The position numbers were made by a program, and so were the translations under genes. A DNA stretch of 64,000 bases from Epiperipatus broadwayi. Lineage: Eukaryota; Onychophora; Udeonychophora; Euonychophora; Peripatidae. The stretch's first letter is position 1; the number at the start of each line of letters is the position of its first letter. The notes below the pieces were generated by a model. It was not told where the DNA came from, did no database searches, and saw only the letters and a list, made by a program, of their open reading frames with translations. This document shows, piece after piece, positions 49,406 to 60,349 of this stretch. The stretch is taken from contig JAQFVV010012986.1 in assembly GCA_028023455.1 (NCBI GenBank), forward strand, positions 282,194-346,193, read 5' to 3'.

Positions 49406-50080
49406 TGTTAGAAAAATAAAGGAGGAATTATATATAAAAATTGCATTTGAATGTATAAGAGAAGAGTTATAATAAAGTAATATATATGAATTAAAGTTTC
49501 CCATAACAATTTTAAAATATTGTTTGGTCTTATCAAAAATCTTTGTATATTCATATAAAAGTTCTTTACTACTTCATCACTATGAGAACTTGTTTGGTAT
49601 TTACTATTAAGTTGAATAACTAATCTTGCGACTTTGTCTGATACATCCTCAATCTCCACAATGTCGTTCTTCCATTTTTTATTTATAATGAATCATTCTC
49701 CTTTTATATTTTTAATATTTGTGCCATTGTAGTGCAGTACATATTAAATTTTTAAATCAATTGTCTCTTCACCTTTTTTTCTAACTTCTCAAAGTCCAAT
49801 AAGATTCCATTTACTATGAGGCAGTTCTTCCAACTCTTGCAACCTTGTATATCCATATAAAAATCCACAACTACTTCATTGCTATGAGAACTTGTTGGGG
49901 CATAAACCTAATTATCTGCATTAGTATCTATTATTAAATTGAATAACTAATCTTGCCACTCTATCTGTTTACCCACTCAATCTCCACAATGCTGTTCTTC
50001 CATTTTTCATTTATAATTAATCTACTCTGCTTGTATTTCCAATGTTTGTGCCTTTGTAGTACAATACATATCTACTTTTT

Positions 50081-50248
50081 ATATCAATTATCTCCTCACC
50101 TTTTCTTCTAACTCCACAAAGTCCAATAATGTCCCATTTAATAATATTAGACAGTTCTTCCAAAATATCAATTATCTCCTCACCTTTTCTTCTAACTCCA
50201 CAAAGTCCAATAATGTCCCATTTAATAATATTAGACAGTTCTTCCAAA
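50081..50248 (-). repeat. 84-bp in-frame tandem duplication in the RTE endonuclease
   Basis: Two copies of an 84-bp unit (50081-50164 and 50165-50248), identical as far as I can read. Each encodes 28 residues starting LEELSNIIKWDIIGLC. They are too similar for the age of the surrounding copy, so the duplication is recent or an assembly artefact. Confidence 0.9.
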
Positions 50249-50309
50249 TTTTTAATTTCCTTCACCTGAAAGTGACCAGCAGTTATAAGTACGTGAATAA
50301 AATGTTGTC

Positions 50310-51130
50310 ATCAAATGGTAGCATGGCTCAGAATGAGGGGATTCTTAGTATTCTCCACCTTTGACCACCAACCCCTGCCTTGGCTGGTGACTTTACAGCC
50401 TCCTGGAAATAAGGGCCATGATTTATTTTTGTTTGTCATGATTGTAAATATCTATTAGAAATTTTTTTTATTTATACACATATTCATTCTGCCTTCATGA
50501 AAACTCAACTGGTATTTCAATTAAGAGCAATCAGGCAACTGAGAAAAAAGACCATGGTGTTTCTTGATCTTAAATTGAGAGGTAAAAAGCCAATAAATTC
50601 ACAATGCTGGCTAATGCATTTTGGTGAGCAGCCCATCCATGTCTGTATACTATATAAATAATCATATAATAGTAACTGCAATGACAAGAACGTAGGAAGG
50701 TACATTAAGAATTTGCCCTGCTCAGGTTTTTTAAGGCCTCCAAGGGGAATCAAAGGGTCTTTTTTCAGCTAACAGCAAACTTCTTTCTGCAGTCATATAT
50801 ATATATATATATTATGGCTAGAGAATAACTCAATTACCTATAGTAATAATTGTATGAGCCTTAATCTCAAAATATTATACATGTATATATATATTTAGCA
50901 TATGTATTTTAAACAAATTTATTTTCATTGTTTAAATTAATATTAATTATGTTTAAATTAAGAAAACTCTCAGACATATCAATTAGTAATATCAATCAAT
51001 TTAAAATATATTTAAAATAAATTGCATGATTAATTTAACATTCATTCTTTCTAGCCTGTTTCAGATATTACTCTATATAAAAAAATGAAATTCTCAATAG
51101 TATATGCTCTTTTCATACAACTATATAATT
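50310..51130. other. stretch upstream of the RTE copy
   Basis: 50330-50420 (CTCCACCTTTGACCACC, GCCTTGGCTGGTGACTTTAC) is probably the RTE 5' UTR. The rest is AT-rich and unrecognised. A TA tract lies near 50795. Confidence 0.4.
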
Positions 51131-51134
51131 ATAA

Positions 51135-52060
51135 TAAAGTTGTAATGTTCAAATTAATTTGAAAAGGTAAATTAGAGTATAAGAAAAATCTTAAATGCAT
51201 TGAGATAACTTTTGGCAGATTGCTGCCAGAATCATAGTGCTGAATATGAATGCACAGTTAGAAATATGACTTTATATTAGGGTGGTCCAATATGTAAATT
51301 AGGCATTGATATGTAAATGAAGTGATTAGATGTTTCCTTTTTTGATAATAGTACATAGTAATTTTTTATATTGATGGAATGTGGATTCCTTGCAATAGCT
51401 CAAATCTCGTTATATTTTATTTTTCTATCATCCCTCTCAACACATATTGTTCTAACATTGGAAGGTGAAAGAGTGTGCCCTGTAGTCAGATTGTGAGAAA
51501 AAAAATAGATCTGTATTCACTATTTTGTTTGGCTTTATTATATAAATAAGTATGCTGGGCAATTCTCATCAATCTGTTGGCATGAGATTCATAGTAATAC
51601 ACAGAACTACAGAATGAAGCAGGGCATGAATTTTGTATATGACACGAGTTTGTTTCACACGTATCTTGTCTTTTGTTTAATAGGTTATTAAGTGAGGGAG
51701 ACAATGTAAAGCTAATTCTGCATGTGACCATGCAAATATTTTGGAGGATTTTTTGTGATTCGTAGGGCAAAAGACTTTTCCATGCTTTGGCCATGTTATT
51801 ATTGTTTGCAACATTGTTTATATTGGTGTAAAATTTTCCAACTGTTTTTATGAGTGTGTTATGGTTATATCCAAGATCTGTTAAATCTTTGGTGTAAGGG
51901 AAATTCTACAAATTGATGACCAGATAGCTTTTGAGGTTATCACTAAGTGACATGTTTGCAGCATCATGCTCCCAAAATTCAAGAACATATTTGGTCCCTG
52001 CAGCAAACAACGTCTATATGAGATATGTACACAATATATTCATAAGTGCTTCTGAGGATC
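51135..52060 (-). mobile_element. Penelope-like retroelement half, minus oriented
   Basis: Read downward: LTDLGYNHNTLIKTVGKFY, NNNNMAKAWKSLLPYES, then (51794-51486) ICMVTCRISFTLSPSLNNLL, CPASFCSSVYYYESHANRLMRIAQH. The YYGE-like YYYES and RIxxH are the GIY-YIG domain. A terminal part to about 51135 follows. It mirrors the plus half at 52075-53035. Confidence 0.75.
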
Positions 52061-52074
52061 AGATTCTAGGTTAA

Positions 52075-53035
52075 AGCATCACCTCTAGAATGGACCAAGA
52101 CACAAAAGAGAGATGAACTTTAAAATGAATGTAAAACCAATCCAAATAAGAGTTGCATTTATCCCAGGTCTAAAGTCCCATTAGAATACAGACTTGCAGG
52201 CTTTAAAGGTTTTTTACATATAAACAAAAATCTATGCAAATATGAGGCTAATAGGAAGAACAATATTAAGTCTTACATTAAGGAGTTAAAAGATCTCGGA
52301 TATAATCATAACATACTTATAAAAACTGTTGAAATTTTTATGCTAATATAAACAAAGTTGTAAACAATAACAACATGGTCAAAGCATGGATAAGCCTGCC
52401 TTATGCCTCTTGTATTGCAAAAAATCTTCTCAATATTTGCATGAACACATATAGAGTTAGCTTCCGACTCCCCCCCCCCATCACCCAAGAACCTATTAAA
52501 CAATACAAATACATAATGCCTGTCTAACATATTCCTCAAATCATATATAAAATTTCATACCCCATCCCATTCTGTAGTTCTGTGTAATATGATGAATCTT
52601 ATGCCAACAGATTGACAACAATTGCCCAGCTCATGTATTTATATAATACAATAAAGCTAAACAAAATAGCAAATATAGGTCGATCTTTTTTGATCATGAG
52701 TTTATTATGGGTCACACTTTTTCACCCTCTAATGTTAAAACAGTATGTGCTGAGAGGAATGATAGGAAAATAAAATATAAAGAGGCTTCAGCTATTACAA
52801 GGGATCCTCATTCCTTCAATAAAAAAGATTCATGTATTCCATTATCAAAAAAATAGAAAATCTAATCACTTCATATACATACCATGCCTAATTGTGTATA
52901 ACATTAATATAAAGGCATATTCTAACTGTGAATTCTTATTCTACATTATGATTCTGTCAGCGAACTGTGCATTTAAGACTTTCTTACAGTCTAATTTACT
53001 TTTTCAGATTAACTTGAACATTACAAGTCTGTTAG
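52075..53035 (+). mobile_element. Penelope-like retroelement half, plus oriented
   Basis: Plus-strand peptides: PLEYRLAGFKGFLHINKNLC, KSYIKELKDLGYNHNILIKT, MVKAWISLPYASC, ICMNTYRVSFRL, then HEFIMGHTFSPSNVKTVC, AERNDRKIKYKEASAITRD, FNKKDSCIPL. These are the reverse transcriptase thumb, linker and endonuclease C-terminus of the same family as the minus half. The two halves share 3' ends such as CTAATCACTTCAT and GCATTTAAGA and form a palindrome of about 1.9 kb. Confidence 0.75.
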
Positions 53036-53039
53036 AATT

Positions 53040-53590
53040 ATATATAAAAAATGACAACAATAAAAGATGTAATCTTTTTTTTATTATAAAAATTGTTATC
53101 TTATGCTGTGGATAGAGTAGAGAACATATAACAATTGTTTGAATCTTAATTATAAAGTGTTGTATATATAAATAGTAATGACATTCTTTTCCATGACTGT
53201 TAATATTATGCTACCACCTTTATTCGTCAGAAATCTGACAAGTATTTAACAGCTGTTTATATTTGTTTTCTTGGAACTTACATGGGTAGGTAATTTAACA
53301 AGTGTTACTAATAAGAGTCAAATTTTGATCCATACTAGATGTAAACAAAACTTCACTCAATATAGCCAACAAAAAAAACCCATAAATTATGACTTCCGAA
53401 ATAGGAAATATAAATTATCATTTTATATTTGCAGGCTTTCTAACTAAAGGTAATTTTATGATATGATAGCACATGGAAAAAAATCATTTCTATTCCTATT
53501 TAAAATGTTGCATTTATTAATATTATACATGTATATGTGTGTGTATTTACAATTAAAATTTATGAAGAATATAATGAAATTTAACCTTAC
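53040..53590. other. intron flank of the AMT exon
   Basis: AT-rich, nothing recognised. The splice donor is at 53589-53590. Confidence 0.5.
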
Positions 53591-53680
53591 CTGCATCCAA
53601 AATATTCATAACTAAAATATTTGTTGTATTTTTACTTCTGACAGAGCCAGCTTCAAGAAAAGCAAATCCTGGTAACATAG
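53591..53680 (-). CDS. AMT: ammonium transporter (AMT/MEP family), exon with GFAFLEAGS segment
   Basis: A 90-nt internal exon of a channel-like ammonium transporter, which moves ammonium or ammonia across membranes. The minus-strand acceptor reads TATGTTACAG just above 53680. The donor GTAAGG lies at 53585-53590. Entering in phase 1, it encodes (x)MLPGFAFLEAGS, then VRSKNTTNILVMNILDA. This is the strongly conserved family segment that lines the second membrane helix near the N-terminus. It ends in phase 1, and its last G joins the first CT of the next exon to give Ala. The reading frame is open with no stop. The preceding exon, which would carry the start codon and first helix, was not found between 53681 and 64000 and may lie beyond the window. 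Confidence 0.9.
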
Positions 53681-56592
53681 CTGTAACATATATAAGTAGT
53701 GTATTTAGCATAGAATTTTTAAATAGAAACTACACATGTGTTTGGAACCTGTTTTAACTACTAATACGATCCATATCAGAACTCATTTGAAATAGAAATT
53801 AATGACTCTATTTTTCCATTATTATTTATTCTATTTTTTCATTGCTTATTTTGAAGCTAACCAAAAAATTTTCTATCCAAGTGTATAATAGTAATACTAT
53901 AAAAATGTAATAATGAGTTGTTAGTTGATGCCAATATCAGCTGCTTATTCATATTTTCATAGAATTACTATAGTGTATTTGTAAAGAAGTATTTCTGGTT
54001 AGTTTCAAAATATGTACTAGAAAAATAGAGCTGGTCAGTATGTTTTAAAAACAATACTTAAAACAAATTTAAGTTTACTTGATACTATTAGTCAAACACT
54101 TTTCAATAATATAAATGAAGTTTTCCATTCAAAGGTTTTTAATATATATACACAGTTTTCTCATGGCCATATATTGCTGTTGAAAGCATTGACTGCTAGT
54201 TCTCTGTAAAACAGTCAAACAATAAAAATGATAAAGTATAAACTGTCACATATAGTAAATCATTTGATTATGTGTGGTGATGAAAGAAGTATTGAGCAGA
54301 TAACAAAAGTGCTGAGGTAACTAATCCATGAAGAATTGTGATGAACAGATTTTGGCTCCTCCCACTTTCAAAATAAAAAATTATACAAAATAAAACAAAA
54401 AGACATGGCTGCTAAAAGATGCAATAAGAATAATCCACAGGAGCAAGCACAGATGAGAAAAAAGATCAATAGTAGTTTAGAAAGAGTAAGTCATAGAACT
54501 ACCAGTGTGGATAATTTGATTAGGAATTCATCAATGTGCCATCCAAGCCTGACTCAACCATAGAAATTAAAGTATGGTGAAGATCAATCTCCAGTAACTG
54601 TAAAATTTATGTGAACATGTCTATAATCTTGTACAGCACTAGTAATAACGTGAAAATTAAGATTATAAATTTAATAATGAGAAATGAAATGTTTATCTCC
54701 ATTTCATTGTCTCATCATTTTAATGGAGGGAAATGGTAATATTGTAGATAGAGGCCAACTCTGGTCATGTCAGATAAGACAAATTTCTTAAATAAAACTT
54801 AATGACTCATAACAGAGATAAGATGTGATTGGATGGATACAGGATGGTTCAAAAAAGTAGTGAGAGAAGGTTAGAGCAGTAAATTTCACTGTTTTATGAG
54901 GAACAGTCAGTACTGACTAGATTTTGAAGAAATCAGTAACAGTAGTTTATTGGATTCAACTGTTGAAGAAAGCAATAGCAGCAGATCAGTTGAAAAGAGA
55001 ACAGTAAGAAATAATTTTGTAGTCTTAAATAAGACTCATCTCACTATTTTAAAAAATGATTTTTAAAATGATTTAAAGAACAAATATGTACTAAGTTTTA
55101 TCTGGAAGCTGAACATTCATCAAGCCTCACCATGCAGCTTGTTTACTAAAGAAAATGTAGAATAGCCCTGAAGTAATCTGCAACAAATCTTGTTTCATCC
55201 AAAAGCATCATTGTCTCATTCTGTGTGTTAACTCAACCTGAAAGTTAGTACATTGAAAAAATGATAGATTTAGCTTGTATGAAACCTAAAAATATTCTTT
55301 TGTAAAAGTGGATAAATTTAATGATGCACATCTTTCTGGAAATATGTATTAATGGGGAAGTTTACGAGAAGAAAAACCAACATGGAAAAAAATTGAAAAT
55401 TGCAACCAAAGAAAGACTAAAAACATGGTAATCTAATGTAATGCAATGGCCACATCTAGACTTATACATAATTTTTAAAACAAGTAATAATTGGTACTAA
55501 TGAATAATTTTTTTTTATTGAAATATGTTTTTAATTTTATATTCCCTCCAAAATGTAAGTGTATATGACATTTTCATAAAAAATGGAGGAAATGGTTTTA
55601 GATAATTTAATATTTTTATTTTTCAAATTATTGTTTTATCATTGTAGGAGGAAGTAATTCTGTTTAAAGTTAAGGTTAATTAATTTATGAGTAAGAGTCA
55701 ATGACTGGTTGATCATATTTTCTATATGAAATTATATTTTTTTGATAAAATGTTGGTGCTGGAATTATCATATCATATCTTTCTTAATTTTATTGTTTAT
55801 GAATTAAATTATTAAATAACTGTTAAAAATAAGTTTTAATGTGTTTATTTTCCCAGTTATTTATTCTATGCATAGGCAATGTGTGTGAATTGATTTCATA
55901 ATAGCATAGTGTTTTAGGGATTTGTAAATTATCCTAGCAAAACTATTCAAATTACAGTAAATTAAACTTATACATTTTACTTTCTCTTATTAACAGTCAT
56001 ATTCCATAGAATCATGATCTTGAGCTCTCTCTCTCTCTCTCTCTCTCTCTCTAAAGCAATAGTTATTAATTTATTTATATGTCATGGTTCAGTTTACCTT
56101 TAAAAGGCCATTCACTGCATTTTATATTTTTTAGAGAACATTTAGTTTATAGTTGGCTTGTAAACTCATGATAACCTATGGACCAGAGCATTGATGATAA
56201 TCAGCATTGTCAGGATCCTAGCATTATTTTTTATGATAGACTCTTTAGCACTTAAGCATGTACATCCAGATAATTGTTGTATATCATGCCCTAAGATTGG
56301 CATTGTCCACTGAATGTTTTTAAATCCAGTCACAAGGGATTATTGATTAATCTTATATAGAGCAGCTTATTATTACTAACTTATTGCAATTTATTTGTAT
56401 AATTGTTGTAATGGCTTATTTTCTTTTATGCTGACTATCAGGCTCCTTTTATATTAATCCATTTACATTAATTCTTATACATTTATTCAATTGCTACTTG
56501 GCAATTTTTATATTTATCCCTTTTTTTTTAATTGATCAATGAGGATGGTGATGTTTTTCCATCTCCCATGTTACTCCTACATCTGTATCATT

Positions 56593-56632
<40 letters not shown>

Positions 56633-57600
56633 ATACAAATCAAAACTTGAGATTATAATAAATTAAATAACACCCAGTAATGGGAAGTCTTTCAATGCTA
56701 ATAAATGCAAAGAATAAAGCAAACAAATATATCACCATGATGCTTATTTTGCATTGAATGAAAACTCAATTAAATAACTCTGAGAATGAAAATCAGCCCT
56801 AAACATTAACACAGACATAGGAAGAATTTGTTATTCCTTTGCACTGATATAATGTTTATTTTGGGAGTGTTGTAAACCAACTATTATGATACAAGATTTA
56901 ACATTAGTACATATCATTTAATTTATTATAATCATAAATTTCTTAATGTAGTTTGTTTAAAGACATTTTACTTGATCTTTCAGTATTAATTGATTATAAA
57001 TTAAACTTTGTAATGAAATTGTAACAATTTTATGCATTAATACAAACGCTTTTTCACAGAATTTCAAAAATATTTATTATTTTAAGTGTAAATGCATTTT
57101 TAGTGAAGAACACTGTTTTTAAAAGGTAAATTCTAGAAAAATAATACATTATTCCATTAATTATTTGAAGTTCTCAGCACCAAAAAATGCATTTATATTT
57201 TAGGTAATAAACATTTTAACGTTTTTGTTTCATGTAAAAAGTTTTGTATTAATACAAAAATTAATTATAAATTGTTAAATTTAAATTTACATTTTTAAAA
57301 GTTTAATTTTTTTTCTCAATCTTAATATTTAATTTTATTCTGCATTTTAAATTTAAATATTTGTCGCTGTGTCTGTGAAAAATTTTGAGATTATTGTTTA
57401 TTTCCAAACCGATCTGATTGAGTTTTTGATTCCAAACAAAACATGCATTATAATGACATATTTGTTTGCCTTATTCTTAACATTGTGATGGTGACTAAAT
57501 ATTTATTTTGGAAGCTTTTATAAATCAATCATTTGACTACATGATTTAATGTTAGTAAACGTCATTTAATACATATAATTTCATGTAAATTTTTTATTTC
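53681..57600. other. unannotated stretch upstream of the first visible AMT exon
   Basis: Intron or 5' flank. A TC tract lies at about 56026-56052 and a TA tract at 56598-56630. The block 54300-55260 is less AT-rich and in pieces open on the plus strand (MAAKRCNKNNPQEQAQ), but I recognise no family. No N-terminal AMT exon found. Confidence 0.4.
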
Positions 57601-57749
57601 AACACTGACAATGGACGAAGAAAATCACTTTAACAGATTTTTTACTGCTTAACATAAATCTCTTGATTCAGATGTTTTAATATCATTAAAAAAGCTATTT
57701 CTTCAGTAACCTTATATTCATTATTAATAAATCTAAACTGTATCTATAA

Positions 57750-58225
57750 GCATCAATGCTATCATCCATCATCAAAACATAAACTTCAAAATTAGCAAAT
57801 TTACTCTCAAAACTTTTTTCAATAGATTTTCAGTTTGATGAAAAAAAATGATTTTAAATACATTTCCCTTTTTCAGGAGAAAATTCACTCATTGTTTAAT
57901 AAATTCATTATCTGCAAATGATTTTTCCTTTTTTGATAAAATTTTTATTTGGGAAAAGCAAATTTTATTCAATTCTACTATTTGTCTTACAACAATCTTT
58001 CATACACATTAAATTTTGATTTAATAGCATGTTTTGGGGGGCAAAGGCCTTTTCAATTGTTTTTGAAAACTTGCACAAATTCCCTACAAATTATCCAGAG
58101 CAATTTGCTATTTACCTTGATAAAAAAATAGTCATCTGTCCACTTTTCATTGAACAATCTTTCTCCATCTGTAACTTTTCTTTTTAGGAGTACTTTTTTC
58201 TTTTGGGGCATTGTAAAAGCCATCC
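57750..58225 (-). pseudogene. hAT-type transposase remnant (GTF2IRD2/ZBED-like N-terminus)
   Basis: Read from about 58222 down: MAFTMPQKKKVLLKRKVTD, then GERLFNEKWTDDYFFIKVN, LLWIICREFVQVFKNN, CPPKHAIKSKFNVYERLL. This is the order of the BED-like start of domesticated and free hAT transposases (RxFxxxWTxxYFF, PVCLIC, HxxxH). The first Cys of the CxxC is Trp here and the His region has a stop. Downstream pieces such as FESKFANFEVY match the later FxxRFxDF part only loosely. Broken and inactive. Confidence 0.6.
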
Positions 58226-58384
58226 TAGGATTAAAAAATAATGATAGATAAGAGACTTCATTTACTTTCGTTATAAAAATTAACTAATAGGAAAATAGAA
58301 AACAAAGTATGGGTTCTTCCGTACCACTCTCAGCTGCATTCAAGGCAAAGTGAAGATCTGATTATATGACCTATTAGTAATTAA

Positions 58385-59515
58385 TTAAATGTTGAAATAT
58401 TTTCAACATCTAATATCAAATGTTTTTAGAAAAATTCACTTTAACTTTTCAAATACATTCAACCGTTCATATATAACACAATATTTTGAGTGATATTTTC
58501 TCTTTTTCAGGTGTTTCTTATTTAACCAATAACAGCACTAGCATGAAAATCAAATTTGGAATTTTAGTTTTCAGAATATTGTACTTAAGGTAACACTCTA
58601 ACCAATTAGATCCAAGACTATTTTTCCAAAGACAACAGTCAGTAAAAAGTTTATATACTTACCTGCACAGGTCCTCCCAATTTTTTAATTTTTTCCTAAA
58701 AGTAAGATTAATTAGTTGCTTCCAGGCATTATTATCACATTAGGTTGACTTATGGGCTTATTTGCCACTGTCATATAAACAGCTTCTTTATAATTTCTTC
58801 TTTGTAATTTTTATTTTCTGTCCAATATTTTTGTCTTTTCTCAATCGAACAATCATGTATTTGTAGACACTTATGTTATGATTTATATAGGAAAGGATGA
58901 ATGCTAAATTATATTTTTAAAAATTGGATATACTCTAAGAAGGCTTACATATGTTCGGATTAATACTTTAGCATGATAGGGGGATAAAGAAAAAAAATGT
59001 GATGAGTTTAAAAAGATGACGGAGGAGTAAAAGAAGAGGATGAATACTTAATAAACAAAAGAAGACATGGAGAGAGTAATGGATGGAATATTGGCTAAAA
59101 AGTGTGTTCGAATAGACTATAAAAATTATATATTGACTGGTACATACATGGACTGCTATTTTAGATACATCTATTTTTTTCTTTTCTAATTATCAGTTTA
59201 TGTATTTTCAATTATTACCATATTAATTATTTTATTGATCAAGTGAGCAATATCTGAATAAGAGAAGAGAACAATACCACTTGAAACATCATGTTTTCTT
59301 TCCTTTATGTATCAAAGCATTGGCCAGGAAACGAACCCAGGGCAACTGCTTGTAAGGCAACTGTGCTGACTACTCAACCATCAATGCTTGACATGTTCTA
59401 TACTAACTTGTGTGCTATTACAAACTTGTGTTATTTAATATATTTGAAAAGTTTAAATAAAGTTTGAATTTTTCTAAAACATTCAATATTAGATAATAGA
59501 AATAATCAAACATAT
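58385..59515 (-). mobile_element. Penelope-like retroelement remnant with inverted terminal repeats
   Basis: The left terminal repeat (58385-58560) and the right one (59245-59515) are inverse to each other (ATATTTTCAACATCTAATATC against ACATTCAATATTAGATAATAG). Between them the minus strand encodes LFDWEKTKILDRK, then YKEAVYMTVANKPIS, the end of a GIY-YIG domain. Decayed CTGAANA cores lie at 58510 (minus) and 59254 (plus, with GAAAC at 59283). A SINE sits in the right repeat. Confidence 0.7.
59312..59400 (-). repeat. tRNA-derived SINE, family 1, inside a Penelope-like terminal repeat
   Basis: On the minus strand: GATGGTTGAGTAGTCAGC, GCCTTACAAGCAGTTGCCC, GGGTTCGTTTCCTGGCC, ATGCTTTGATAC. The terminal repeat resumes after it (TATACTAACTTGTGTGC), so the SINE is younger than the host element. 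A short CATGTT lies on both sides. Confidence 0.8.
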
Positions 59516-59519
59516 AATT

Positions 59520-60345
59520 ACTATTAATATGCCACCATCACCCAATTTCATACAAATCTAAGGGCTCAATTAGATGGCATGAGCCTGTCTGTAAATGAGT
59601 GCCCATCTATAAGACCAGCATTCATAGAATGTTTACTTAACTTCTAAATAATCTCATATCTTAATATTGGAATGGAATGTTGAAATATTGATAATCACGG
59701 CCTTGATAAATCACCACACACACACACGTCACATCTGATCATTCTAATTTATATTTGGAATATGACACATTATAAGTGACACACTACTATAAAACTGAAG
59801 TTGTGCATGCATATAAATAGAGCATTTGCATATTTATGTAATCACACACAAAAAAAGTGTACAAAGACACAAAAACATCCCATAAGGTTTTAATGAAATT
59901 TACAATTTTGTATTATTGGACTGCATGTGGGCCATGGATTGGACACTCCTGATTTAGATAAAAATTATTTGAATAAGATATTTACTATTTTTATGCACAC
60001 ATAGTTTATATTTAATATGAATAACAACAATTGAGATATGTCTTCAGGATTATTAAATATGAATGAAGGGAAAAGTTTTTTTTAAAAATTAACATCAGCA
60101 AAGTTAAAGATATTTATTGTATCATAACAGTTAGTTGTTTAAATAGAGATGAAACATGGTAGTTGATTGTAATTAAACATTTAATGGTATTTAAATAAAA
60201 TAGTTGAACAAAATTAATGAACTGAACACTAGATCATACTTAAGTGATGTTATCATTACTTGATGGATTGGAAAATTTGCTATGGATTAGATGATCATGT
60301 TCTTATTTAAAGCAGTTTAAATATGATTCATAAACCTGGAATGTC
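59520..60345. other. unannotated AT-rich stretch
   Basis: Nothing recognised; a short CA tract near 59715. Confidence 0.45.
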
Positions 60346-60349
60346 ATAA

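Larger units (their letters stand above)
49020..49480. repeat. palindromic block with four hammerhead-like cores (family B)
   Basis: Plus-strand arm 49370-49480 and inverse arms 49020-49180 and 49200-49345 share AAAGTTATAAAAGCTC, the core, TGTTAGAAAAATAAAGG, AATTATATATAAAAATTGC and TATAAGAGAAG. The centre is a hairpin AGCTTTTATAACTTT / AAAGTTATAAAAGCT. It lies inside the decayed RTE copy, so it is a separate insertion. Confidence 0.72.
45915..50300 (-). mobile_element. RTE-type (BovB-like) LINE, near full length, decayed
   Basis: Read from 50300 down. Endonuclease start LEELSNIIKWDIIGLCGVRR (50265-50017), RYVLYYKG; endonuclease end with RQKLLRKTIFTIDIPNLQ (48727-48500); linker CVKEFYQELYSNKK; reverse transcriptase TVDHIQVLREVI, LPLCSGFVDYEKAFDS (46995), LNHLDFADDVVVF and KVGLKVNVKKTKVMFN (46600); C-terminal KMKIFNKYVLPVLIYGSESW (46434-46228) and the shared 3' end at 45915-46090. 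Catalytic FADD is kept, but the copy is full of stops and frameshifts, and is cut by the nested insertion at 47341-48155 and by the palindromic block at about 49020-49480. Confidence 0.85.

Noticed and set aside
51486-51794. 102-codon frame as a novel small host protein
   Set aside because: It aligns in order with the linker and GIY-YIG region of the head-to-head Penelope-like copy.
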